DNA of 64,000 nt from the NCBI RefSeq assembly GCF_012273895.1, contig NC_052119.1:3472001-3536000 (forward strand). The letters run 5' to 3'. Origin of the DNA: Zerene cesonia. Taxonomy: Eukaryota; Arthropoda; Insecta; Lepidoptera; Pieridae. Below, piece after piece: positions 25,137-38,258 of this stretch. Each line of letters starts with the position of its first letter. Positions within the stretch are counted from its first letter, which is position 1. The notes beneath the pieces were generated by a model. That model worked only from the letters and a program-made list of their open reading frames with translations, was not told the origin of the DNA and ran no database searches. A program made the position numbers and the translations under genes.

Positions 25137-25161
25137 TATGTTTGTATGTATGTATGTATGT
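25137..25161 (+). repeat. (TGTA)n microsatellite
   Basis: Several 'tgta' units occur in a row, at the start of a dispersed repeat containing 'cgcgaaccgatttcattcaa'. Confidence 0.7.
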
Positions 25162-25770
25162 AACTCACACCCGTTTTTCTCCCACTTCCCGCGAACCGAT
25201 TTCATTCAAACTTTGTACACTTATTAAGAACCAGTTCTTTTACCAGTTATTTCTCACTTTAAACATGCAGATTTCATTCAAATTTCGTACACTTATCAAG
25301 AACCATCATTCATCCCATCATCCCATTGCTCAATACACGAAAAATATGGCACAAAGCGCCCCACGCTTTTTTCACAACAATACTAGTATTTTTCATTCAT
25401 TATTATTTTCAGTTTATATTAAAAAATTTTCACAACAATATTAGTATTTTTCGTTCATTATTGTTTTCAGCTTATATTAAAAATTATTTTATAGTTTTTA
25501 GTTTGATGTGCTTGAAAAGCGTGTTTTTTAGTTTTTTTAAACTATATTTATTTTACTTTTAAATTTACAAATCTTATTTTACTTTCGGATTCTACATAGC
25601 TTTGTTTTACCATAATTCTACGGTAAAAACTAAAAACAATAAATTTACAAGTAGATACTATTTGAAGCCATTCGATAAAAATAATCCATCCTTCGTACAA
25701 CCCCTTGTTGTAATTAAGCTCAATTAAATATTTATTTTAATTCAGGGAATGAACATGCTACAAAAATGTG

Positions 25771-25792
25771 AAGGAAGGAAGGAAGGAAGGAT
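25771..25792 (+). repeat. (GGAA)n microsatellite
   Basis: About five perfect 'ggaa' units in a row. Confidence 0.75.
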
Positions 25793-25894
25793 TGAATTGA
25801 TTTTGTTTTCCATTGAAAATGAATAAACTTCAGAAAGATATTACATCCAAAATACTTGACCTTCGTATGGTCTCGATTCAGCTAAATACTCGTA

Positions 25895-25937
25895 TTTCAT
25901 GGCGGCGCGCCAACTTCCCGCGCTACGTCACTTTTCA
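25895..25937 (-). promoter_or_regulatory. CpG-rich spot with CRE- and E2F-like sites
   Basis: On the minus strand 'gtgacgtagcgcgggaagtt' is followed by 'ggcgcgccgccatgaaa'. It combines a CRE/ATF-like core (TGACGTAG), E2F-like sites (GCGGGAA, TTGGCGC) and an ATG in fair context. Such compact GC-rich clusters often mark insect promoters. The likeliest owner is the minus-strand JAKMIP-like gene 3 kb downstream. A plus-strand promoter is equally possible from sequence alone. Confidence 0.35.
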
Positions 25938-27189
25938 TAGGAAATTGTAATACACCGCTTGCTTACACATATTTTTATCCTTATTTCAATTAAACTGTGT
26001 TTTTTATTTACAACATGTTTATCTCTTTCAAATAAAAGGATACGGTTTCAGTATGGTATTCTAGTTACGTATCATATATTTAGCTTAATAAATTCAAAGG
26101 CTGAAGCCAGTTTTCCAGTGAAGTTGTTAGTTGGCCAGCCTAGACTCACGGTAAAATGAACGATTTGCTATAAATTATGAGAACCCTATCTATTGTATAA
26201 ATATGATGATAGAGCGGAATAGAATTACTTATATCTTATTGTTTTAATTTGAAACCACGTAGACAATAGAGAAATAAAACATCAGCTATTCGCATTTGTT
26301 ACTTGTCATTTGAATCTTATATTCAGTTTCATTAAAACTACACGATGTTTTTACTTATTTTGAATATTAATAGTAACTTTAAATAACACAATATTCATAA
26401 CAATTAACTTTTTTAAAAAGAAAAAACTAACATGATAATGGCTTTTTATATTTACAATATACCTAACAAACCATTAAAATCACAAATTTATTTTCAATAA
26501 ATTAATTTTGTTGCATAATTAAAGCTTTTCGCCTCTACCAATTCAACTAAAGAGTTCACATAACAGATCAAGAATTAATGTTTCTAATTGTGTTTATATC
26601 TATTTCTATTCTTTACATGCGTACAGCAGTGGTGGAAATGTCAGGCGTTTTAATAGATAAACAATGAAACAAAAACAAAAAGATATGTTCCAATTTCAAA
26701 TGCATCTGTATAAACAGATTCGCTTTTGTAGTTAAAAACTATAAAGACATGCTTTCCTGTCAAAGAAAAGTATATAGCTGTTTTTAATCATCAAAATAAG
26801 CTTATTTATTATATATTTCTATATTCTATATTCTTAATGTATTCTGTATATTTATAGATGTACTGTATTTAACAAATCATGGAAATAAACTATATTTGAT
26901 CAAATACTACAGTTTTAAAAATGTGTTTTTATATGCCATAGTTTTAATCGTTATTAAAATTTTTTACGTTACATATAAGACATTTCTAATTTGTTTTTAT
27001 AAAACAGCCCACAAGAAATTACCTTGCGCTGAAGGATCCTGTAACATCCTCAAACACAATTTCACCAGAGTATCCAAATGCACAATTTTTTTTAATTGAG
27101 AATGACGAATCCCAATATATATTTGAAAACTTGAAAATTGCGAACGCGTTCGTAAACAAATCACACGCGATATAAGTTAAATAAAAAAA

Positions 27190-27295
27190 AAAGTTTGTTA
27201 TGGGATTACGACTGGCGGACCGCGCGGAGTGGACGTCGAGACTGGTGATTGTGGGCGGCGCACCCGCCCTGCCGCGCTCGCGTCATACAATAATG
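27190..27295. promoter_or_regulatory. CpG-rich spot, possible promoter or first exon
   Basis: About 100 bases of strong GC and CpG enrichment ('ggaccgcgcggagtggacgt', 'ggcggcgcacccgccctgcc') sit in AT-rich surroundings. No long frame is present. A 38-codon plus-strand ORF and a 26-codon minus-strand ORF overlap it. It is best explained as a promoter or non-coding first exon, possibly of the JAKMIP-like gene. Confidence 0.35.
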
Positions 27296-28589
27296 AAATA
27301 TTTAAGTATGGCCTAATTTATTTAATGGGACAAATCCCGCCCTAAAAATAGTTAGCATTAGATCATCGCGGTAAATGTTATTGACACTAACATTGCATTT
27401 CATTTGTAGAAATAGCGTAAAAATAATAATGCACACTAGTAGTAGTAGTATGCATTGAATTTGTGATTTCCTTAATCCTTAATACCATATTAATAGGAAT
27501 ATTAAAATTTAAGTGCTGACATCGCAAATGTTAATTTTCCCCTAAATATTGCTCATAAATCCCAATGATATATACTTGGATTATATAAGTGTCATTTGAA
27601 ATTCAACAAAGTTGCGAGCTTGTATCGCATAACAATACATTCACATATTTAAGATTAAAATTGCTTTCTATTTATAAGTAGGATGCAATGTGCAGACATT
27701 TTAATAGACTTTAACGCTTGACTTCCCAACGCATGCAGTCGACACATTCATTTGTACGTGTAACAGACGATGAGCGAATCCTGAAGCTATTGACCTAAAA
27801 ATAACACAGGCCCGACTGAAAGAATTGTTTACTTTACGAAAATTGTTCACGCCTTAAACTGGCCTGTTATTCTCAATTCAGAACTAATGTAGTGATGTAA
27901 TCATTTCAATGTCGATAATATAATGTATTTATAACTATTTTCATGTTTTGTTAGTATATTGATAATATTTTTCTTCCCGTCTCTCCTCGCTCAAATATAT
28001 AATAATACAGAACTATTCTTATACACATTTATTATAAGTACCGTATGATAAACCAAAATTTCATCTCATATCATATTATCATAAACTGTTTAATTAATAT
28101 AAAAAAATTACCAATGTAAATGCAGTGTTACTTATTCTTCAATATAATCAAAATTAATTATGCTACTAATAAGTTCAATGAACTGATTTACCAAGCTATT
28201 ACACTGTTTGTTTTAGAATAATCAAAGGTTGAAATATAATCCCTATGATTATATTTCTATCATGTGTGCGATAGTGTAATAAACGCTGCCACGTTGTATT
28301 TACATTAATTTTGCGCATATTATGGACTTTATATAAATAAGACTTATATAAATATAAAAAGGTACATAATGAGATATTATAACTTATTCTTTGTTATCGA
28401 TAAAAGTAGGTATCACTAGAGGTGTCCGATTCCGAAAAGGCATATAAAAACTATAAACAAATCACAAACTTACATCTTCATAGGGCTCTAAACTAAATCC
28501 AACCTTATAACTGTACCGCATGAAATATCATTTGTAAACATCATTTATACCAAATCAACCTAAGCTATTACACAAATTTATAGCATAGT

Positions 28590-28760
28590 CAATCTGCCCC
28601 CAGCTTCATCCGGATGTTTCCCCGAAATTTGTGCCGTGCCCGTTGGTTTTTCGGGATAAAAACTATCGTATTGCCTTCCTCGGACCTTATACTAAAGAAA
28701 TTGGCTCAGTGATTTTATCATATAGACATAATTACTATCGCATTTTTCATATTGAGTAGG
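28590..28760 (+). repeat. Degenerate dispersed repeat
   Basis: 'cccccagcttcatccggatg', 'gttggtttttcgggataaaa' and 'aaattggctcagtgatttta' match the general pattern of lepidopteran RTE-like tails, but the copy is heavily decayed. Confidence 0.4.
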
Positions 28761-31442
28761 GACAAAATAATGTTGTAGGTTAGTTCGATAAAAATTAAAG
28801 TCTTTTTTTGTTCTTGTCTGCAGTTTTTTTTCTTGAAAACAAGAAGGTTTAGAGGGCAAGCTTTAATTATCTAAATAAATCTTTCCAAACATTTAACAAG
28901 ACGAAATTTAATTTCTAACTCAATCAGAAAACTGAAAAACATGCCTACTATCTTTATATTTTCAAGCAACATACGGCACGACTGAGGCATATTTCTTCAA
29001 CTACTGTAAAATATCATAAACTTTACATTTTCCAGATATATTCTGTTTAGGTTAAACGTCAGTTAAAAATGGCAACTAATGAATGAAAATTTCCGTAAAA
29101 TCGTGCCTAATTAGTTATCAAATACATTATCAGCAAGCGATGAAATCGGCCATTAGTACCTATAATGTTTCGAACTCCCACCCTTCACTCCAATGGCGCA
29201 AGAGTCTGAGTTATTCAAGAATTCAAAACCCAGTTGTTACACTTAAAATGCAATCATCGTATTTATAGTAAACCTATCATATAATATATAATTTATTGTG
29301 AACATATTAAGAACAGGTATCTACTCTCTATTAAAAAAGATAAGTCATTGCAAATACGATGGCTTATATATTCAAACTAACGATATTTAATACCAAGTAA
29401 GTATCAAAACTAAGTAGTAGAAGCATTCAGAACAACTAGAACATAAAACTGTATATCGTATAAAGGAACCCACTACAACTTATCATACTATGACGCTTAG
29501 GAAGGTATTTTCTTGTGTTTGAAGGAACTACCACGATGGGTGTGAACATAGGAAGGTGTCAAGATCGAAAAGCAACACGTTATCACAGATAACATACTAT
29601 AAATGAGAATTATGAACTAGAAATGATATTATGCGATAACACTATAGTATTATCGCCACCAAGTGTCGGTGCTGTCCGGTGACGGAACGATCTAGTGGGC
29701 ATAATCTCATACTTTTCAATACAAAGATTTTTTCTGCCTTACACCTCTCTGTTACGGTTATAGTGGGTCCTTAATACATATAAATTGTTCTGTTGCTATT
29801 AGTTATTTGTGTTGTTATCATATTCTCCAAACCAATTGATGTAACTATCTAATCTCAGGTTCTACTGTCAGATCTATTAAGTAATTAATGTTTTAAAGAA
29901 TTCATATTTGACACGCGACATTTTTATTAAATTTGAAAAACTACGAACCATTTGAATGTTAAAAAAAAACAAAAAAATTAAATTGTCATCACATAGAAAA
30001 TACGTTATAGGTCGCTCTGATTACAGTAGTTGAATTTGCAGTAATTTTGATAATAATTTACAGACTTCAAAGATTCTGTCGTTTGAAAGCGCGTGAAGGC
30101 GTTGAAGCCATCCCAACGCTGTTTTCCTTGTGAATGTATATATAGCAATCTATCTCAATAACTGCTCAACCGATTTTGATGAAACTTGCTGATTTATTAT
30201 ATTATATATTTACCAATACCATACCACACACAATAACAATTTTGTCACAAAAAATAATAAAATGGATCATGGAATAAATATTGAGCAGTCTTAAAATAAG
30301 TAATTGATTAGTTACTTTTTACTTATGGGAAGTTCTATGAACAATGAGGACTGAGATGTATTCATCGTGGTAATAACTATTATGTAGCTAATGAGTCGTG
30401 AAGCAAATATTAATGTTAAAAAAACTAATGACAAATTGTATGAAATCGGTTAAGTTTGTCTTCAGTTTTGTGGTGACATTTCCTACATGAACCATTACAA
30501 GTAATATAACAATGTCATATATATTCATTATTTGATACAAATTAAACGATAACACTCTCATTTCAATTTATAATCTGGGGGATCGGGTTTGTGCGTCCCC
30601 TGTGAACAGCCGAAATATTTATCTACCTGCCCATTCCTTCATTATAACCGAATTATGTATTTTATTACACTGCTTTCATATTTCTAATGCTGGAATTATA
30701 AGATAACCTCTCCAAATATTTAAATGACACCTCAATAAATTAGTTCCCTTTATAATTTACCTAATACGTTACACACTAATGCAAGTAATAAATTTTTCCG
30801 AGTACTTATCTACATACTCGTAAAATGGCATTATGGACACTAATCACTTTAAGTCAATTATGGGAGTTTATTAATATTAAGCATTTTATTATAAGATACC
30901 ACAAAAATTGGTATCCACTTAATGTACTCAATTCTTAATTATTCTTATGTTTACTAGAATGAATCATCCAAAATTCCTGTTCCTGTATAAAGATAACAAG
31001 AAATATATTATGTAAAAATTACCATCATAAAAAAATTTACGCTCCATTATACCGGACTTCGTCACAATTTTATAATTATCACTTTAATAATCAATCTGTA
31101 GATCATATTATGAATAAATATTAGTATATAAATGTTTCTAAAAACTACTCGGTTTCATTTTACATAGGTTAATATCAAAACTAAATAAATTACAACATTC
31201 TTGCAATAAAGACTTGCGTCAAACGAATATGTTTTATTGAGATAAAATAAATGACATTGACGTTTGATAAAGTCTGCCTGATGTTCTACGACTTTGTCCG
31301 TCCGTGATTAGCCACTCCTATCTCGGCAACACTTAATTAGTTTTAATTCATGACAATCTAACGCAAGAAATGTAGTTTTGTGTAATATATATTGTTATTG
31401 TGGTGTTGTGACTATATCGCTAAGGTGCTGAAAGAAGTCACA

Positions 31443-34400
31443 ATGACGGGACGCTCGGGTCGCGGTGTGTTTGGAAAGCTCTTCTCGAAGAAGCAAACAA
31501 ATAGAGATGAAAGAGTTACAGAGATCGGTATGCCCACTAACGTTAAACAACATATACATGTGAGTAGAAATTTAGAAACCGGGATGTTAGAGGGTTTGCC
31601 TGCATCATGGCTTAGGCAATTAAACGCACAAATCTCACCAGCTGAACAAAGTGAGAATCCAAATGCTGCTATTCAAGCCGTAGCGTTCCATAATTTTCAT
31701 GTTTTGAAAAAGGAACAGGCAGAAAAAGAGCCATTCAAGCCTATTGTGACGGAAGAAGCCATCACAAAGGAGGGTATAGAAATGAAAAAGTTTTTAGCTA
31801 AGAAAAATGCTCACCAAAGTCAAGATTCAGATATTTCTATAGGTCAAAGTAGTGAAGAAGATGTTGGTAGTAGTACAGATACTTTATCACAAAGACAAAC
31901 AATGCCTGCAGCACCCACCAAGAATAGTATAAAAAAGAAGGATGCAATGATGGATTTAACAGCTGTTGTTCAGGATCTTACTCTCATAGGTACAGAACCT
32001 GAAGAAAGCCCTATCCTTAGGAAGAAAGAAATGATAAATGCAACTATGAGTGATGAGGAGATTTATGAGGAATTGAAAAGAATTTGCAATAAAGATGATC
32101 CATATGTGAGATTTGAAAGAGTCAAACAGCTAGGCGCTGGAGCTTCAGGTAACAAATATTCCCTAAAACCTATGTCTTATTTGTCTTATTTATACACTTG
32201 CAGTATTAAGTATTATATTTTTAACCTTTCTTTTTTTAATCAGCTGATTTACTGATTTGAAAAAGGCAAATAAATTAGTAGCATGCTACTGTGCTTTGTT
32301 TGGTGAGCACGAGAGCCAGACTCCTCTATACTTTTCCTCACCCTTTCCAGTCCATCTCTCTATAACTGTTGTCAGTCCTTTCCTTATTCCTAACCTCATA
32401 AAAATGGGCAACGCATTTGCAGAGGTGATTTTTCATGGGCAGTGGTTATGGTGGCGCTTTCCATCAGGCAAGAGTGAGACTGGTTAACAGCTTGCTGCTC
32501 TAGCATTAAAAAAATATTCAAATATTTAGAGCTCAAACTTCTACCTTAATAATATTAAAAATGTGAAAGTTTGTGAAGATGGTAGATTTGCACTTCTAGG
32601 AAGAAACCCTTAAATTAATTGTGGTGATACTTAACAGTTCTCAGTTGTTTATTTACCAGAATAAATCATGCTAAAGAAATACATTTTACTGCCTGATGTG
32701 TCAACTGTAGGTGAAACCATGGCGCACAACTAGTAGCCTGTATTTCCAGCAGGCTTATCAAAATTTAGTAATGTTGTATATATCCAACAATAGATACCTC
32801 CACAAATGATACAAAAAAATTACATCCTGTGTTTGTTAAGACTTCCAACCTTGAAGGTAGTGCATTTTTATCAAGGCAAAAAGTTGTGTGATTTTATCCT
32901 CCTTTGATTTAAATAAATTGACCTTCATTTGTTGAACTCTGTTTATGACAATAGAACTAAAAAATCTCACACTTTATACCATTGTCCACTTTTAATTTGA
33001 TACAAAAAAATTCAATACTAATATGTATGTTTTTAACATTATCTAAAAATCTTCTACATATTTTATTGTAACTATACCTTTTGCATAAATCATAATTGAT
33101 AAAAAAAATCTTAAACACCATGTGTAACAAAAGCATATTGTCAAATGTACCTCATGCCTAATTTTACTATCAAAATGTGTAATGCAATTGATCCAGTATT
33201 GTGGCAAATTTAACTGTGTGAATGATTTAAAACTTACAATTATTTTATCTATATACATACTTAAAATGATTCAATTTTCAATAACAATGCAAGATGTTAT
33301 AAACATTCAGTGTGCAATTACAATGACATGGATGCATTTTGTTATTAATCTAAAAAGTCTTATGGATGATTAAATATCCAACTTGTGGTTTATTATAATT
33401 GCGTAAGTACCACAGCTTGTTTATCTATTCTTAAAGCATAAACTACTCAATTGATTTCTATAAAATTTTGTACAAAAATAGTTTTAGACCCGCGGAAGGA
33501 CATAGGATAGTTGTTATGGCAATCCCCTGGAACTGAAACTATGCAAGTATATTACCATGGTTGTATCATATCTTTTTTTCAATTATAAAATTTGGCACAC
33601 TTATCTTGTACTAGTTCATTTATAATCAATTTTAATTTTAACACACAAAATAAAAAATATTCCAGTTTGTAATGTCACACCAATTTATCTTTACAATAAT
33701 TAAATAATTGTTTACATGGTACACCCAAATCATCTTGTTGTATAAAATATACATTTGAACCTAATTGTTCTCAGACCTACCAATAAAAAAGTCAGCAAAA
33801 TTGTTTAAGCTCTTTTAGAAGGGATTAGTTACAAACACTGTCAAAAAAATCATAATTATAATGCTTGATCAAGAGGTAGTTTACTTTTTTAGCTGTTGCC
33901 AAATAAAATGTAATGATGATATTTCCCAAATTATTTTATGTTAATATATAAAATTATCATGTCAAAATGTTTATATTCTACTCGAAACATTTGGACTGAG
34001 ATTTGGTCAACATCTATTTTTCATACCCCTTAATAATAAGAGTATATCACAACACCATTTGCCAGGTTAGCTACAGCTAGTTTACAACATATTGTAAGAA
34101 TGTAAATTGAATTCTTCAAAGAAACTTATCCAATTATGTTAAACAAGGCTTCCCAGAAGTAGATTGATATTCATATCTTATCAGTTTGTATTACACAGTT
34201 GACCTTGATTATTTGATTAAATATTGGTTGACACTACTTTGGTATGTAATATACTCTCTCACAATAAACAGAAGAATACAAGCCAAATAAACTTAGCATA
34301 TTTATAGTAATTTCTATACTGCCCTCGAGAGAAAATGGCAAAAAACTCCTTCATATATTCAATGTCATAGTGTCAAATTATTTTAAAATTGTTTATAATC

Positions 34401-35788
34401 AACTGAATTTATAACATTTGAGCATTTCAGTTACTCATATACGTTTACGGCACATAATTAAACAAAACATCTATACCACCTTCAAATTGACAGAATATGA
34501 CCAAGTTCTGTAATCTTCAAATAAAAAAAGGAATCATCATAATTGGTTCACCCAGTTGAAAATTCTGAAGTAATAAACACAAAAGCAGGGTTATTGAAAA
34601 GCTTTTATGAAGATGACTGAATATTAAATGTTTGTTGGTGCTAGCCACGTCTCATAAGAATATCTTTAATGCTCTGTTACAATTTTGATAAAACATAATT
34701 TATCACCGCAGTTGTAATCAAACACATTCATAAGTGCATACATATTATGTGTGTAGACATATAAATATTGGGGTTTATTGTATTGAATGTGAGCAAAGTG
34801 GGATTTTTACATTAATTGCAGTAATTTATTTTGGATGTGGTTTGTTTCCTTTGTCATATTTCAAAGGTTTTAGATATATTTTAATACAAGAATTTGGTAT
34901 ACAAATTGATAAGACAGTGTATAGATATTTTAATAAGGGGTCTTTATAGTTTTGCTTTTATGCCTATTGTTAGTAATTTCCTTTAATTTCACAGGAGTGG
35001 TGTTCATCGCTATTGACAGCAAAGACAATTCAAGAGTTGCCATAAAAGATATTGATTTGACTAAACAAACGAAAAAAGATCTCATCCTTAACGAAATTAA
35101 TGTATTAAAAGACTTCAATCACAAAAACCTGGTCAACTTTCTAGATGCTTTCCTTAGTTATGATCATTTATGGGTTGCTATGGAACTGCTTGATGGAGGC
35201 TCTTTGACTGATGTTGTAACTGAAGTTGTTATGAAAGAAGGTCAGATAGCGGCAGTCTGTCGTGAAACATTACAGGCCATTGCCTTTTTGCATTCCAAAG
35301 GCACTATTCATAGAGATATCAAATCAGACAATGTCCTTCTTGGAATGGATGGTACTGTTAAAGTAACTGATTTTGGCTTTTGTGCTAATATTGTTGGTGA
35401 TGAAAAGAGACAAACTATGGTCGGAACACCGTACTGGATGGCACCAGAAGTGGTCAAACGAAAGCAATATGGAAAAAAAGTAGATGTTTGGTCACTTGGA
35501 ATAATGGCAATTGAAATGATTGAAGGTGAACCACCATACATGAAAGAAACACCTTTAAGAGCTCTATATTTCATAGCAGCAGTGGGAAGACCAAAGATAC
35601 CGAGATGGGAGAAGTTGTCGCCAGCATTCCAAGACTTTTTGGACAAATGTTTGCAAGTGGATGCTGATGATAGAGCTACAGCTGAAGAATTGTTGGAACA
35701 TCCTTTCCTTGAGTGTGCCATGGAACTTCGAACATTAACACCACTCATAAGGGCTGCACAAAGAATATTACACAAGAATTACGACTGA
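31443..35788 (+). CDS. Pak3: p21-activated kinase, Pak3-type
   Basis: The exons are 31,443-32,148 and 34,995-35,788 (TCAG|GTAACA ... TTTCACAG|GAG), giving 499 residues. A CRIB motif at about 28-60 (IGMPTNVKQHIHVS...GLPASWLRQL) binds GTP-loaded Rac/Cdc42, and autoinhibitory and linker sequence follows. A complete Ser/Thr kinase domain spans about 225-480: G-loop GAGASG (231-236), catalytic Lys253 in VAIK, HRD at 341-343, DFG at 361-363, activation-loop Thr376 in KRQTMVGTPYW, APE at 385-387. All catalytic residues are present, so the kinase should be active. The protein is short and has no proline-rich Nck/PIX-binding motifs, which fits insect Pak3 rather than the longer Pak; that assignment is inference. 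PAKs control actin, adhesion and synapse structure. I chose the ATG before TGRSGRG. An in-frame ATG 17 codons upstream (31,392) would add a hydrophobic-looking stretch I consider 5' UTR. Confidence 0.93.
32250..32510 (-). repeat. SINE-like family F, inverted copy
   Basis: 'ttggtgagcacgagagccag', 'tttcatgggcagtggttatg' and 'gtggcgctttccatcaggca' are the complements of motifs in the copies at 41.1 and 42.2 kb. The element ends in an A-rich run. Confidence 0.6.
33370..33550 (+). repeat. Degenerate RTE-like repeat family E
   Basis: 'cataaactactcaattgatt', 'cgcggaaggacataggatag' and 'gttatggcaatcccctggaa' match the pattern also seen at 59,030-59,245. Confidence 0.5.
33920..34082 (-). repeat. Decayed inverted copy of the 5.7-kb repeat family
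   Basis: 'gtcaacatctatttttcata', 'cccttaataataagagtata' and 'catttgccaggttagctaca' are degenerate complements of the element at 5,717-5,898. Confidence 0.5.
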
Positions 35789-36308
35789 TTTAAATGACCA
35801 GAAAAGCTTCCATTTTAGATACTATAGTCTTATTTTGGCAATAACTTTTTTACACGTGATTTTGATATTTATTTTTATCATACTCTAAAACTTTACAATC
35901 TTATGAAAATAGGTCCATATTTTGAGTATTTTTTTACTTTGATCAAATATGATCAATGGGTAATTCGTCCAAATATGCAGTGCCAAGTATAAGAATAATA
36001 TTTTTTCTTAGTCGTTAGTGTGTATTGGCTAAAACGTAGATATAAAAGATGCGGGAATCAAAAGTAATCAGTGTAATGTGTTTTAAATGCCACGTCACAT
36101 AATATTTATATTTGAACGTGAGATAAGGTTAAATCGTCATGCATTGTTTTCCGCTAGACGCAGGCTTATTCAACGTTACATAAGGTCTACCATACTAATG
36201 TTTTTAGCGTAAACCTTTCAATGCCTTAATCTTTAAATCGCATTTTTAAACATATTAATTTACATCGATTACACTTACAGAAAAGGCAATGTATACTGGA
36301 CCTCTGTA

Positions 36309-36314
36309 AATAAA
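36309..36314 (+). terminator. Candidate polyadenylation signal for Pak3
   Basis: AATAAA, the first canonical hexamer after the stop codon at 35,788, about 520 bases downstream. Its use is not shown by the sequence. Confidence 0.35.
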
Positions 36315-38216
36315 AATACATAGTATTATAAGGGCATCGTGTTCAATGTTCGTAAATTCGCTAGGGTATTTTGACTGTACGCACTAAGCGTTATATCTCT
36401 TGTCTTATCAATGCTTTAGACTTGATATCGTATCTATCTTAAAATACATTGATAAAAAAAAAAACTTAGGTTAGTGGTGTATTATGTGTAAAATTTTAAA
36501 AGTAGTTAGGTTTTGGATGCTTGTCTGTTACTTAAATAAAATAATTATTATTCTGTCCAAAATGGACATGACGAATTTTTCGTTTATAATTGAGTATAAA
36601 AATTTATTTGGAGATATAACATTACGACTTGTTTGCATCTTTAATAAATTGCAATTACATATTCCGAAAATAAAATCAAAAGCATTCAACTTAAAAATTA
36701 AAAGCCTAAGAGTTAGATTTCGCTCTTATGCTTTTCCAAACAATTTATACACATAGCAGCAAACCCCACACCAAAGCTATTCTTAACCAATTCATTCCCT
36801 TTAACAGGATAATTGGGATTAAATTGTATTTTGTGACAAATGTAAGATGACGTACAAATTGACGGTGTATTGCATAGTCATGGCCGTTTTTAAATTCGAT
36901 TATGTAAGCTAGGATTGTTTGTGAAATTTCAATGCAAAATAATGATTAAATAAATATCATTTTTAGTAGGTAAAATGATTTTTTATATATATTTATACGA
37001 CAATTTCCGTGTGAATACATTTAATAAAATATTATGAAGTTGATTAAGTACCGTCTTATTGGTGGATTAAAGCCTAACTCTAATACTTTTAACGTATTAA
37101 AATATATTTTGTTTGGAATCGTAATGAGCGAAAATTGTGTGACCAATTCATCTTTATTGTGTGATTTATCTGACTGGATATAAAATTTAATACATTTAGT
37201 CTTCTAAAATTCTCATCACAACTGTAACAGTTAACATTTAATATTAAAATACTCGTTTTAAGGCTCTGGTGAATAGGACATAATAAGTATATAAATAGTG
37301 ACATTATACCAAAAACATTCATAAGATTTTAAAATATCATATGAATACAAATATATAAATGAAAACTGTAACTTCTTCACCATTTTACAATATTAGTTTC
37401 ATAAATCTCTCATCCTTAGGTGTATCTCAAAGAAAAATATTTTTTGAACCTGTTTCTCTGACATTCCTTATTTTTGCATCTTATACTGACCAAATATTTT
37501 TATACTTGACTTTGAAGTGCTTCTAGATTTAAGGCTTAATATTTAATTAAGACTGTACTATTTACATATTATTCTATGCTCATTATAATCCCGTAACTGG
37601 CCGTAATTTATATTTTTTTAATTCTTATTACCTGAATTACACAATTCTTTTTTATAGATTATGTGCGTCAAAAGTAATAATATTATTACTTTTAACTGCT
37701 ATGTATTCTGAAAAAGTATTATTTGTCAATATATAGGTATATTAAATATAACACATATTGGCTAATATAAGCGTAACAACCAGCGTCAGTCAAAAGTATT
37801 TTTTCATTATGTACAAAACGCAGATTGTGATTTAATATGCATGTATCCTTTTGCAATAAATATTATTTCACTATAAATGTTATTAAAACATTTAAACTAG
37901 TCCACACCCATGTTTATGTATAGTATGAATATAAATTATACATAATATAGTTAATAGGACTGTGTTGAGAAATAGGCGTGCAAATTTTTTGATGCTGATT
38001 TTAAATTCAGGTTCAGTACGCTTGCTGAAAGTATAAGGGGAATTTTAAGTTTGCGCTTATTTCTGAACACATTATAATGTTATTCTTTAAATTTGTGGCC
38101 ATTTATTTTGTATTGTATTCATACCATAATTATGTAGTACATATTTGTTAAGTAGAACCGTATAATCACGATAATAGAATAGTGAATTCAGCAGGCAATT
38201 TGATGAAGATAACTGT

Positions 38217-38258
38217 GAAAGTACCTAGCAATATATATATATATTGGTAGGTACTTTC
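38217..38258. repeat. 42-bp near-perfect palindrome
   Basis: Two 21-base arms with no spacer are complementary at 20 of 21 positions, the exception being 38,228/38,247. The outer arms read GAAAGTACCTA / TAGGTACTTTC and the centre is an (AT)n run. It could form a cruciform or RNA hairpin. Confidence 0.8.

Larger units (their letters stand above)
22888..31390. other. Non-coding stretch, possible JAKMIP-like 5' region
   Basis: No coding gene is supported over 8.5 kb. The region probably contains the 5' non-coding exons of the JAKMIP-like gene and the Pak3 promoter. Visible items are two CpG-rich spots (25,895-25,937; 27,190-27,295), two short simple repeats and degenerate dispersed repeats near 25,140-25,250, 28,590-28,760 and 30,090-30,200. 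ORFs of 60-100 codons here are low-complexity or repeat-derived. Confidence 0.5.
32149..34994 (+). other. Pak3 intron with degenerate repeats
   Basis: This 2.8-kb intron splits the glycine-rich loop codons. It contains a SINE-like family F copy (32,250-32,510), an RTE-like copy (33,370-33,550) and an inverted family B copy (33,920-34,082). The 76-codon ORF at 32,257-32,487 belongs to the SINE-like element and is not a gene. Confidence 0.7.

Noticed and set aside
25142..25562. ORFs of 100 and 78 codons
   Set aside because: They are derived from a TGTA microsatellite and a degenerate repeat, with low-complexity Phe/Ser-rich translation.
32257..32487. 76-codon ORF in the Pak3 intron
   Set aside because: It lies over a SINE-like repeat copy and is not conserved coding sequence.
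35308..35775. 155-codon minus-strand ORF
   Set aside because: Antisense shadow of the Pak3 kinase exon.
36484..36756. 90-codon ORF downstream of Pak3
   Set aside because: AT-driven composition without domain features; probably Pak3 3' UTR or intergenic.
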